From Rhodospirillales bacterium RIFCSPLOWO2_12_FULL_67_15 (GTDB taxonomy: Bacteria > Pseudomonadota > Alphaproteobacteria > Rhodospirillales > 2-12-FULL-67-15): a stretch of 8,203 nucleotides of DNA. The number at the start of each line of letters is the position of its first letter. Positions within the stretch are counted from its first letter, which is position 1. Shown piece after piece: positions 1 to 6,121 of this stretch. The stretch lies in contig MIAC01000141.1 in NCBI GenBank assembly GCA_001830475.1, positions 1 through 8,203 of the forward strand, read 5' to 3'. Position numbers and translations under genes: made by a program. Under the pieces are notes generated by a model that saw only the letters and a program-made list of their open reading frames with translations, made no database searches and was not told the origin of the DNA.

Positions 1-1093
1 AACCCTCGTTCCACAGCACCAGCCGTTCGTCTTTGTCGAACAGCGCGACGCCGTCGGTCATGCTGTCGAGCGCGGTCCGCAAAAGGTAGCGTGAGGATTC
101 CAACTCCTGCTCCGCCCGCTTGTGCGCGGTGATGTCGCTGAGCACAACCAGCGTTTCGCCGTTCGGCGTGAGGTGGTGGCGCACCGCGCGCCATTCCGGC
201 CGGCCGTCCGCGCCCGAAACGGCGTGTTCGACATCCTCCCGCGCGCGGAACCGGCGCAGGCGCGTCCGGATCCAGTCCTCGTTGACTTGGTGAAAATACC
301 CTTTCCTGGTCAGCGCGCGGATAAAGCTCTCGAACGTGAGGCCGGGCTTGAAGACATCGGCGATCACGGAGAATTCGGCTGCGTAACGGCGGTTGAACAG
401 CAACAACCGCTCGTCCTTGTCGAACAGCGCGACGCCGTCGCCGATCCCCTCGATCGCGGCGGCAAGACGTTGATGGGAGGCGCGGGCTTGAATCCGTTCC
501 GCAACGTGACCGATATGGCGCGCGACCTGATCCAGCGCCGCAAGCAATGTCGAATCCTTTTCGACGCGCGCCGTGGCGTAGAACTCCAGCACCGCGATCA
601 CGCGCCCACCGGTTATTACCGGCAGGACGATGCCCGACGTCAGCCCTGCCGCCCGCGCCTCGTCGAGGTAGACAAATTCGATGGTTTTGTCGGCAATATC
701 CGGAGTCAGAACGGCTTTTTTCACCGCGACCGCCCGCCCGATCAATCCTCGATGGATATTCGGGAAGTTCCCGGACACCCGGCGGAATGGCTCGAAGCGT
801 TTCGGGTCGTCGAAGTGCCAGATGCCGCTCGAAACCAGTTCTCGCGAAGACCGCTCGGACGGAACGAAGGCGTGGCCGACGGGCCACTTCAGGAATCGGC
901 AGATTTCTTCCACGGCGACGCGGAGTATGTCGGGCACCGTCGCCGCCGACACCGCGGCCTCGGCGATGGTGCCGAGCAGGTGGATCAGCCGGGCGTAATC
1001 GGGGGTGTGCGCGGAATTTCCGCGCGGCGGCGTGCCCCGGCCGGTACGGCGGCCTTTCCCGGCCAAGCCGCGAATTTTGGAACGCTTGGAAAT
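1..1093 (-). CDS. GAF-PAS-PAS sensory protein, partial (3' end outside window)
   Basis: This is an open leftward frame of 364 codons that runs off the left edge. Counting from the start used here, a basic, low-complexity N-terminus (about 1-35) is followed by a GAF-type domain (about 38-198), a first PAS domain (about 207-328, ending in the typical V-L-S-D-I-T-A-H-K-R-A-E block) and the beginning of a second PAS domain (from about 338). Both PAS units contain D-G-V-A-L-F-D-K-D-E-R-L, a signature of PAS_7-like folds. Proteins of this architecture usually end in a histidine kinase or GGDEF/EAL module, but the output domain is not in the window. No transmembrane segment is visible, so a cytoplasmic sensor is likely. 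The start is uncertain. The only good Shine-Dalgarno (AAGGAGAGAG, 1105-1096) precedes an ATT codon (1093-1091). A TTG at 1114 and an ATG at 1186, inside the REP element, are in frame but lack a ribosome-binding site. The domain call is firm; ligand and output are unknown. Confidence 0.8.
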   Translation of the reverse strand, partial: MSKRSKIRGLAGKGRRTGRGTPPRGNSAHTPDYARLIHLLGTIAEAAVSAATVPDILRVAVEEICRFLKWPVGHAFVPSERSSRELVSSGIWHFDDPKRFEPFRRVSGNFPNIHRGLIGRAVAVKKAVLTPDIADKTIEFVYLDEARAAGLTSGIVLPVITGGRVIAVLEFYATARVEKDSTLLAALDQVARHIGHVAERIQARASHQRLAAAIEGIGDGVALFDKDERLLLFNRRYAAEFSVIADVFKPGLTFESFIRALTRKGYFHQVNEDWIRTRLRRFRAREDVEHAVSGADGRPEWRAVRHHLTPNGETLVVLSDITAHKRAEQELESSRYLLRTALDSMTDGVALFDKDERLVLWNEG

Positions 1094-1095
1094 AA

Positions 1096-1105
1096 CTCTC
1101 TCCTT
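1096..1105 (-). promoter_or_regulatory. Shine-Dalgarno of the GAF-PAS gene
   Basis: AAGGAGAGAG on the minus strand is a near-perfect anti-16S match. With AAGGAG at 1105-1100, the next six bases lead to an ATT codon at 1093-1091, in frame with the GAF-PAS protein. No ATG, GTG or TTG sits at a usable distance downstream, so this site is the main argument for a start at or near 1093. Confidence 0.55.
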
Positions 1106-1143
1106 ACGGCGCAAGTGGATCGCGGGGCAATATGACGGCCTTA

Positions 1144-1209
1144 CCTTTCGACAGGCCCGGGGTGAGGCTAAAACCGAATTCCTCATGCCGGGCTTGTCGA
1201 AGTATGAGG
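1144..1209. repeat. REP-like element: two inverted copies (REPIN-like)
   Basis: Two related sequences of 22-24 bp face each other. The left copy (1144-1167) carries the core TTTCGACAGGCCCGGGGTGAGG; read on the minus strand, the right copy (1181-1202) is CTTCGACAAGCCCGGCATGAGG. They are separated by a 13-bp spacer. The right copy also has its own outer arms, CCTCAT (1181-1186) and ATGAGG (1204-1209). Dispersed palindromes built on TTCGACA-GC-ATGAGG are familiar from alphaproteobacterial intergenic regions. A transcript on either strand could form a long hairpin. The element sits between the end of the mlaD-like gene and the start of the GAF-PAS gene, where it could attenuate read-through or stabilise the upstream message. 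Copy number elsewhere in the genome cannot be seen from here. Confidence 0.7.
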
Positions 1210-1242
1210 GTAAACCGGCCCACGACCCGCGGGCATCAGTTC

Positions 1243-1701
1243 TTATTTTTTCTCGCCGCCGGTGGCGAGGAAGATGATTTCGCCGACCTGGTCTTCGAGC
1301 GAACGATAGTCGCGGGTCTTGCGGATCAGGCCGCCGGACGGGATCGTCTCCGCCGCCCTTCCAGGCTCGAGGCGGACGTATTTCCCGCCCAGGATTCCTT
1401 CGCTGTCCACCGCGGCGGTGGTGTCGGCGGGAAGTTTCACCTCCGGCGCGATTGTCATCGTCACCACCGCGTCGAAGGTCTTGGGATCGAGGCGCTGGCC
1501 GGTCACCGTGCCGACCTTGATCCCGCTGATGCGCACGTCGCTGCCCTTGGCGAGCCCGCCGATCTTGGCGAAGGACGCGGTGACGGCGTAGCCTTGCGTC
1601 GCCCGCACCTGCGCGGTCTGCTGGAAAAAGTAGACGAAGATGCCGGCGACCATCAGCACGACGGCGCCGAGCACGGTTTCGACGAGATTGCGTCCGATCA
1701 T
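1243..1701 (-). CDS. mlaD: MlaD-like MCE domain protein (second of a tandem pair)
   Basis: This 152-aa protein has an N-terminal transmembrane helix (about 7-27) that anchors it in the inner membrane, then a single MCE domain in the periplasm (about 38-116). The MCE core is recognised by G-S-D-V-R-I-S-G-I-K-V-G-T-V, L-P-A-D-T-T-A-A-V and E-G-I-L-G-G-K-Y-V. The C-terminus, S-L-E-D-Q-V-G-E-I-I-F (about 134-144), matches the short helical tail of MlaD. In the Mla pathway MlaD forms a hexameric ring on the MlaFEB transporter and shuttles phospholipids between inner and outer membrane to keep the outer membrane asymmetric. The start ATG overlaps the stop of the upstream MCE gene (ATGA), which implies translational coupling, and an AAGGAAGGA lies about 10 bases upstream. 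The gene ends with GEKK and TAA. The length is typical for a short alphaproteobacterial MlaD. No mlaF, mlaE or mlaC is in the window. Confidence 0.85.
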   Translation of the reverse strand: MIGRNLVETVLGAVVLMVAGIFVYFFQQTAQVRATQGYAVTASFAKIGGLAKGSDVRISGIKVGTVTGQRLDPKTFDAVVTMTIAPEVKLPADTTAAVDSEGILGGKYVRLEPGRAAETIPSGGLIRKTRDYRSLEDQVGEIIFLATGGEKK

Positions 1702-2207
1702 GGCCGGGTTCCTTCCTTTGCCGCGGCCTTGGCCGCGGCGTCCTGCTTGGCCCGCGCGGCGCGGCCTTCGGCGATGATGAGCTCGAGCAGCTCGCTGACG
1801 ATGAGCGCGTCCTGGGTGTGGGTGATGGCCCCGCCCGGCTTGATCGTCGCGTCCTCGCCGCCGGCGAGCAGGACCACGAACTTGGAACCGAACAGGCCGT
1901 CGGTGTGGATCGCCGCGGCGGTGTCCTCCGGCAACCGGACGTCGGCGTCCATGCGGAACGTAAGCCGGGCGCGGTAATTGCGGTCCAGTTCCGCCTTCGC
2001 CACCGTGCCGACGCGGATCCCGCCGAGCCGCACCGGGTCCCCCGGGAAAAGCCCGTCGATCCGGTTGAAGGTCGCGTTGAGCGTATAGCTCGCCGCCGCC
2101 GCTTTGCCGACCACGTGCGACCGCCCGGCGTAGAAAAACGCCAGCACCAGGAGCAGCGCCGAGACGGCCACGACTCCGACCGCGATTTCCTTGTTCTCGT
2201 TGCGCAT
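1698..2207 (-). CDS. MCE domain protein, MlaD paralogue (first of a tandem pair)
   Basis: This 169-aa protein has a short charged N-terminus, a transmembrane helix at about 8-28 and one MCE domain at about 41-118 (G-D-P-V-R-L-G-G-I-R-V-G-T-V, L-P-E-D-T-A-A-A-I, D-G-L-F-G-S-K-F-V). A helical segment follows (about 134-147), then a Lys/Ala-rich tail to the end. It shares the motif order of the following gene but differs throughout, so it is an old paralogue, not a recent copy. The role is inferred to be phospholipid transport as a periplasmic MCE ring subunit. The ATG at 2207 was chosen because the membrane anchor begins directly after it; the frame stays open further upstream but there overlaps the NDUFA12 gene. 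No strong Shine-Dalgarno precedes it, and a TTG eight codons upstream is an alternative. It follows NDUFA12 after 17 bp and overlaps the next MCE gene by 4 bp, so the three probably form one operon. Confidence 0.8.
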   Translation of the reverse strand: MRNENKEIAVGVVAVSALLLVLAFFYAGRSHVVGKAAAASYTLNATFNRIDGLFPGDPVRLGGIRVGTVAKAELDRNYRARLTFRMDADVRLPEDTAAAIHTDGLFGSKFVVLLAGGEDATIKPGGAITHTQDALIVSELLELIIAEGRAARAKQDAAAKAAAKEGTRP

Positions 2208-2224
2208 GAACGCCGGCGTCCGTA

Positions 2225-2587
2225 TCAACTTTCCGGCCGCCAGGGTTCGTAATCGGCCGTGGTCGAAGCGCGTTGCCCGCCCCGGAATTCGTGGCCGCCC
2301 GGGCGATACGCCTCGGCCGTGCCGGTCGGGTTGGGGAGGTGGGGTTTCTGCCACGGCTTGCCTTCGGCCGCGCGCTGGGTCAGCGGCGCGTCCACGGTGT
2401 GGTGCAGCCAAGCGTGCCATTCGGGCGGAACCTTGGAGGCTTCGTCGCCGCCCTTGTAGATCACCCACCGCCGCTCGCGCCCATGCCGGCGCGCGGTGCG
2501 CGCGCGGTAGTAGCGATTGCCGAATTCGTCGGTGCCGATCCGCTCGCCCCGGATCAGGGTGTAGAGGAGTGTGCCTATAGTCGCCAT
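2225..2587 (-). CDS. NADH:ubiquinone oxidoreductase subunit NDUFA12
   Basis: This 120-aa protein is homologous to the mitochondrial complex I accessory subunit NDUFA12 (B17.2), which alphaproteobacteria retain as a supernumerary subunit on the peripheral arm. Diagnostic segments are G-T-D-E-F-G-N-R-Y-Y (18-27), R-R-W-V-I-Y-K-G (39-46) and V-P-P-E-W-H-A-W-L-H-H-T (53-64), followed by a Pro/Gly-rich C-terminus ending near Y-E-P-W. The ATG at 2587 gives the usual family N-terminus, M-A-T-I-G-T-L-L-Y-T. An in-frame ATG about 100 bp further upstream would add residues unlike the family and is not used. The ribosome-binding site is weak (GGCG about 7 bases upstream), and a small inverted repeat spans the start codon. 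The gene heads a leftward cluster with two MCE genes; NDUFA12 next to mlaD is a recurrent alphaproteobacterial arrangement, although the functional link is unclear. Confidence 0.92.
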   Translation of the reverse strand: MATIGTLLYTLIRGERIGTDEFGNRYYRARTARRHGRERRWVIYKGGDEASKVPPEWHAWLHHTVDAPLTQRAAEGKPWQKPHLPNPTGTAEAYRPGGHEFRGGQRASTTADYEPWRPES

Positions 2588-2603
2588 CGTTTCGCCACTA
2601 TAG
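2575..2603 (-). repeat. Inverted repeat spanning the NDUFA12 start codon
   Basis: The arms CTATAGT (2575-2581) and ACTATAG (2597-2603) are perfect 7-bp complements separated by 15 bases that contain the ATG (2587-2585) and the weak ribosome-binding region. In the leftward mRNA this could fold into a hairpin holding the start codon in its loop. As DNA it could equally be a palindromic protein-binding site. No function is assigned. Confidence 0.35.
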
Positions 2604-2767
2604 CCGATCAACCGCGGGCAATGAAAACAGCGGCGCGCCTTGAAAGCTTTCGCTCGGATTGCGCGCGACTCCGCTTCCCGTATAGGCAATCGCCAGGCAA
2701 AGAAAGTCGGGGCTACCCCTAAGGCGGCGGCGCCCCGTGCCTCGCTCCAAGGGCCGGCCGAGGCTCG

Positions 2768-2828
2768 GTCTTTTATTCATAATCATTTGTAAATAAAACA
2801 TAATTTCATGTTTTCCCGGTTATCCCCA
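2768..2828. promoter_or_regulatory. AT-rich island between divergent genes, with a DnaA-box-like site
   Basis: About 50 bp (2768-2818) is markedly AT-rich compared with its surroundings. It lies in the gap between leftward NDUFA12 and rightward nrdJ and upstream of the NrdR-like boxes. Such an island suggests promoter or upstream-element DNA, but no convincing -35/-10 pair could be chosen on either strand. TTATCCCCA at 2820-2828 differs at one position from the DnaA box TTATCCACA. Other bacteria regulate nrd genes through DnaA, so this is noted as a possibility only. Confidence 0.3.
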
Positions 2829-2886
2829 ACTCCTGGTGCCACGGGTTCAACCGCCTCGTCAGGCCCTTCCGGTTAAGCCGTTGTTA

Positions 2887-2934
2887 GCACTAGATGTTGT
2901 AATGAACATGTTCAGTAAACGCTACATGTGGACT
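2887..2934 (+). promoter_or_regulatory. Tandem NrdR-box-like operator of nrdJ
   Basis: Two imperfect 16-bp palindromes fit the NrdR box core CwAtATaTwG. Box 1 (2887-2902) has the core CTAGATGTTG at 2890-2899. Box 2 (2919-2934) has the core CTACATGTGG at 2922-2931. The cores start 32 bp apart and the boxes are separated by 16 bp, the spacing known for NrdR operators (three helical turns). NrdR is the zinc/ATP-cone repressor that controls ribonucleotide reductase genes in most bacteria, and the next gene to the right is nrdJ. The boxes lie about 270-320 bp upstream of the nrdJ start, which implies a long 5' leader. No -10/-35 could be assigned securely. Confidence 0.6.
2903..2914. repeat. 12-bp perfect palindrome between the NrdR-like boxes
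   Basis: TGAACATGTTCA is its own reverse complement and begins directly after box 1, inside the 16-bp gap between the two NrdR-like boxes. It may be a second operator. It is not an alphaproteobacterial LexA site, which requires GTTC-N7-GTTC. The binding protein, if any, is unknown. Confidence 0.4.
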
Positions 2935-3205
2935 TTCCGATTGCCGGGAGAATCTCGCTGGGCTAGATTTGGCGCCTCGCCGTCGAGACACCCACAGTCG
3001 CTAGGGCGCATCGAGGCCGGGCAGCTCGGAAGCCGGCGGAAAGCCGGCGTCGGGAGAGGCAAACGGGGGCAACGCATTCTGGGGAATTCCCGCCGAACGG
3101 GACGTATCTCTTCAGAGGCTGCAAGCCCCCATCACGCAACGCCGGACCGGATGCGGCCAGCATCCGGCCAAGTATCCGGAAGACAAAAAACATAAAGAGG
3201 GGACA
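2935..3205 (+). other. Long, hairpin-rich 5' leader of nrdJ
   Basis: This stretch between the NrdR-like boxes and the nrdJ start has no credible coding frame. Possible stems are GCCGGC-GGAAA-GCCGGC (about 3034-3050), CCCG-CCGAA-CGGG (about 3088-3100), a long-range pairing of GGGGGC (3065-3070) with GCCCCC (3125-3130), and a perfect 8-bp hairpin CCGGATGC-GGCCA-GCATCCGG (3147-3167). The last ends about 29 bases before the ribosome-binding site. Part of the sequence around 3031-3052 (GGAAGCCGGCGGAAAGCCGG) resembles a conserved block of cobalamin riboswitches, but the rest of that motif was not found. The promoter may also lie closer to the gene than the NrdR-like boxes suggest. Confidence 0.35.
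3147..3167 (+). other. Perfect 8-bp hairpin upstream of the nrdJ start
   Basis: CCGGATGC (3147-3154) and GCATCCGG (3160-3167) are exact complements around the 5-base loop GGCCA. No U-tract follows, so it is not an intrinsic terminator. A further ATCCGG at 3174-3179 could compete for the left arm, giving two alternative folds just before the ribosome-binding site (AGAGGGG, 3196-3202). Confidence 0.4.
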
Positions 3206-6094
3206 ATGCGGATCGCGCGTCAGTTCACGAAAGAAGGCGAAACGCCCTATCGCGGAATCGAGTTCAAGGTCTCGTCGAGCGAAATCAGGAATCCCGACGG
3301 CTCGGTGGTCTTCCGTCTCGACCGCCTCGAAGTTCCGGCCGGCTGGTCGGACGTCGCCGGCGACGTGCTGGCGCAGAAGTACTTCCGCAAGGCGGGCGTG
3401 CCCGCGCGCCTCAAGCGCGTCGAGGAGAACGGCGTGCCGGCGTGGCTGTGGCGCAGCGTCGCCGACGAAGCCGCGCTCGCGGAGTTGCCCAAGGGCGAGC
3501 GCTCGATCGGCGAAACCTCCGCCAAGCAGGTGTTCGACCGCATGGCCGGAACCTGGACCTACTGGGGCTGGAAGGGCGGCTATTTCGACGGCGAGGCGGA
3601 CGCGCGCGCGTTCTTCGACGAGATGTGCCACATGCTCGCCGCCCAGATCGGCGCGCCCAATTCGCCGCAATGGTTCAACACCGGGCTCTATTGGGCTTAC
3701 GGCATCGACGGTCCGGCGCAGGGTCATTTCTACGTCGATTCCCGCACCGGCCGGCTGGTCCGTTCGACCTCGGCCTACGAGCATCCGCAGCCACACGCCT
3801 GTTTCATTCAAAGCGTGAACGACGATCTCGTCAACGAAGGCGGAATCATGGATTTGTGGGTGCGCGAGGCGCGCCTGTTCAAGTACGGCTCCGGCACCGG
3901 CTCCAATTTCTCCCGCCTGCGCGGCGAGAACGAAAAGCTGTCCGGCGGCGGGCGCTCCTCGGGCCTGATGAGCTTCCTCAAGATCGGCGACCGCGCCGCC
4001 GGCGCGATCAAGTCGGGCGGAACCACCCGCCGCGCCGCCAAGATGGTGGTGGTGGACGTCGATCACCCCGACATCGAGCAATTCGTCAACTGGAAGGTGC
4101 GCGAGGAACAGAAGGTCGCCGCCCTGGTCGCCGGTTCCCGCCTCGCCCACAAGCATCTCAACGAGATCATGGCCGCGTGCAACACCGATGGGCTCGCCGG
4201 CGAAGACCAGTTCGAGCCGGCGCGCAACCCCGCCCTCAAGCGCGCCATCCGCGGCGCGCGCAAGGCGATGATCCCGGACAACTACATCCAGCGGGTCGTC
4301 CAGTTCGCGCGCCAGGGCTACGCCGCGATCGACTTCCCGGTCTTCGACACCGACTGGGATGCGGAAGCCTACATGACCGTGAGCGGGCAGAATTCCAACA
4401 ACAGCGTCCGTGTCTCCAACGCCTTCCTCGAACGGGTCGGCGCGGACGGCGACTGGCCGCTGATCCGCCGCGTCGACGGCCATGTGTCCAAGACCGTCCG
4501 GGCGAAGGAGCTGTGGGAGCAGATCGCGCACGCCGCCTGGGCCTCGGCCGATCCGGGGCTTCAGTTCGACACCACCATCAACGAATGGCACACCTGCCCG
4601 GAATCGGGGCGCATCAACGCCTCCAATCCGTGCTCGGAATACATGTTCCTCGACGACACCGCCTGCAACCTCGCCTCGCTCAACCTGCTGCCGTTCCAGG
4701 GCCAGGGCGGGACGTTCGACGTCGCCCGGTTCGAGCACGCGGTCCGGCTGTGGACCTTAACGCTCGAAATCTCGGTGATGATGGCGCAGTTCCCCTCCGC
4801 GCGCATCGCCGAGCTGTCCTACGAGTTCCGCACCCTCGGGCTCGGCTTCGCCAACATCGGCGGCTATCTGATGGCCGCCGGCATTCCCTACGATTCGTCC
4901 GAGGGCCGCGCGATTTGCGCCGCGATTTCGGCGCTGATGACCGGGACCGCCTACGCCGCTTCGGCGGAGATGGCGGGCGAAATGGGCGCCTTCCCCCGCT
5001 ATGAGGCCAACCGCGAGGCGATGCTGCGCGTGATCCGCAATCACCGCCGCGCCGCCCACGGCGCGAGCGGCGGCTACGAGGGTCTTTCGATCCTGCCGGT
5101 GGCCCTCAACGCGGGCGACTGCCGCGACGCCGAACTCGCCGCCGCCGCGCGCATGGCCTGGGACCGCGCGCTCGAACTCGGCCAGGCGCGCGGCTTCCGC
5201 AACGCCCAGGTCAGCGTCGTCGCGCCCACCGGCACCATCGGTTTGGTGATGGACTGCGACACCACCGGCATCGAACCCGACTTCGCCCTGGTCAAGCATA
5301 AGACGCTGGCCGGCGGCGGCTATTTCAAGATCATCAACCGCATCGTCCCGCGGGCGCTCAAGGTCCTCGGCTACGCCGAGGACGAGATCGGCGAGATCGT
5401 CCGCTATGCCGTCGGCCACGGCACCCTCAAGGGCGCGCCGGGCGTGACCCACGAGGTCCTGCGCGCCCACGGCTTCACCGACGACGCGCTCGCCAAGATC
5501 GAGGGCGCGCTGGCCAAGGCCTACGACATCCGTTTCGTCTTCAACAAATGGACGCTGGGCGAGGCGTTCTGCCTCGACGTCCTCAAGATCGACCCGTGCC
5601 GGCTCGACGAGCTCGACTTCGACATGCTCGCCGCGCTCGGCTTTTCCAAGGCCGACATCGACGCCGCCAACACCTACGTTCGCGGCGCCATGACGCTCGA
5701 AGGCGCGCCGTTCCTGAAGCCCCAGCACCTGCCGGTGTTCGACTGCGCGAGCCCTTGCGGCTGGACCGGCAAGCGGTTCCTCTCGGTCGAGAGCCACATC
5801 CGCATGATGGCGGCGTGCCAGCCGTTCATCTCGGGCGCGATCTCCAAGACCATCAACATGCCGAACCCGGCGACGGTGGCCGATTGCCAGAGCGCGTACA
5901 TGCTGTCCTGGCGGCTCGGGCTCAAGGCCAACGCGCTCTATCGCGACGGCTCCAAGCTGTCGCAACCCCTGAACGCATCCTTGCTCGCCGACGAGGCCGA
6001 CGAGGCCGAGGATACCCTCGAACGGATCGCCGCCGGTCCGTCCGCGGTGCGCGCCGAGATCGTGGCCGAGCGCGTGGTCGAGCGGATCGTCTAG
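3206..6094 (+). CDS. nrdJ: Adenosylcobalamin-dependent class II ribonucleotide reductase, catalytic part, ended by in-frame TAG
   Basis: This 962-aa frame carries the N-terminal region and catalytic barrel of NrdJ, which reduces ribonucleotides to deoxyribonucleotides using a radical generated from vitamin B12 coenzyme, independently of oxygen. Visible active-site elements are Cys199 (H-A-C-F-I-Q, redox partner), N-P-C-S-E at 474-478 with Cys476 as the expected thiyl radical, Cys487 (A-C-N-L-A-S, second redox Cys, 11 residues later as in studied class II enzymes), the phosphate-binding loop A-P-T-G-T-I-G (673-679) and I-S-K-T-I-N-M-P (879-886). No ATP-cone and no intein are seen. The ATG has AGAGGGG 3-10 bases upstream. 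The barrel is complete up to [12 protein letters not shown], after which a charged linker is cut by TAG (6092-6094). Homologues in this group continue to about 1,200 residues, and here the continuation follows in the same frame. Without the TAG the protein would have 1,226 residues. Confidence 0.93.
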   Translation: MRIARQFTKEGETPYRGIEFKVSSSEIRNPDGSVVFRLDRLEVPAGWSDVAGDVLAQKYFRKAGVPARLKRVEENGVPAWLWRSVADEAALAELPKGERSIGETSAKQVFDRMAGTWTYWGWKGGYFDGEADARAFFDEMCHMLAAQIGAPNSPQWFNTGLYWAYGIDGPAQGHFYVDSRTGRLVRSTSAYEHPQPHACFIQSVNDDLVNEGGIMDLWVREARLFKYGSGTGSNFSRLRGENEKLSGGGRSSGLMSFLKIGDRAAGAIKSGGTTRRAAKMVVVDVDHPDIEQFVNWKVREEQKVAALVAGSRLAHKHLNEIMAACNTDGLAGEDQFEPARNPALKRAIRGARKAMIPDNYIQRVVQFARQGYAAIDFPVFDTDWDAEAYMTVSGQNSNNSVRVSNAFLERVGADGDWPLIRRVDGHVSKTVRAKELWEQIAHAAWASADPGLQFDTTINEWHTCPESGRINASNPCSEYMFLDDTACNLASLNLLPFQGQGGTFDVARFEHAVRLWTLTLEISVMMAQFPSARIAELSYEFRTLGLGFANIGGYLMAAGIPYDSSEGRAICAAISALMTGTAYAASAEMAGEMGAFPRYEANREAMLRVIRNHRRAAHGASGGYEGLSILPVALNAGDCRDAELAAAARMAWDRALELGQARGFRNAQVSVVAPTGTIGLVMDCDTTGIEPDFALVKHKTLAGGGYFKIINRIVPRALKVLGYAEDEIGEIVRYAVGHGTLKGAPGVTHEVLRAHGFTDDALAKIEGALAKAYDIRFVFNKWTLGEAFCLDVLKIDPCRLDELDFDMLAALGFSKADIDAANTYVRGAMTLEGAPFLKPQHLPVFDCASPCGWTGKRFLSVESHIRMMAACQPFISGAISKTINMPNPATVADCQSAYMLSWRLGLKANALYRDGSKLSQPLNASLLADEADEAEDTLERIAAGPSAVRAEIVAERVVERIV

Positions 6095-6121
6095 CGCGTG
6101 GTCGAGCGCGTCAAGCGCGAG
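6062..6121 (+). repeat. 12-bp tandem repeats in the NrdJ linker, containing the TAG
   Basis: Copies with a 12-bp period and a consensus near GTGGTCGAGCGC start at 6062, 6074, 6086 and 6098; a degenerate fifth starts at 6110. They encode [10 protein letters not shown]-stop-R and V-V-E-R, then V-K-R-E. The third unit reads ATCGTCTAGCGC, so TAG stands where the others have GAG. A 15-bp stretch (GCGCGTGGTCGAGCG) is exactly repeated at 6070-6084 and 6094-6108. The repeat keeps the frame and lies between the catalytic barrel and the TSCPD domain. Confidence 0.75.

Noticed and set aside
1184..1186. ATG as the start of the GAF-PAS protein
   Set aside because: It lies inside the REP-like repeat, has no Shine-Dalgarno, and would place the perfect Shine-Dalgarno at 1096-1105 within the coding sequence.
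2836..2880. tRNA-like T-loop (GGGTTCAA) upstream of nrdJ
   Set aside because: No acceptor, D or anticodon stem could be built around it.
2903..2920. LexA/SOS box in the nrdJ promoter
   Set aside because: The alphaproteobacterial motif GTTC-N7-GTTC is absent; GAACATGTTC has only 2 bp between half-sites, against 4 in the Gram-positive SOS box.
3010..3180. Cobalamin riboswitch upstream of nrdJ
   Set aside because: Only one block resembles the family; the conserved B12-box (AGCCAGGAGACCTGCC-like) and the CCCGC-ACTGT segment are not found in the right order. A B12-repressed switch on a B12-requiring enzyme would also be unexpected. Kept only as a note on the leader.
2836..3195. Plus-strand frame of 119 codons upstream of nrdJ
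   Set aside because: It covers the NrdR-like boxes and leader hairpins, has no ribosome-binding site or domain, and is mixed in composition.
6092..6094. TAG read as pyrrolysine or another recoded amino acid
   Set aside because: No pyl genes or recoding element are visible. The repeat context shows the ancestral codon was most likely GAG (Glu), and homologues need no special residue in this linker.
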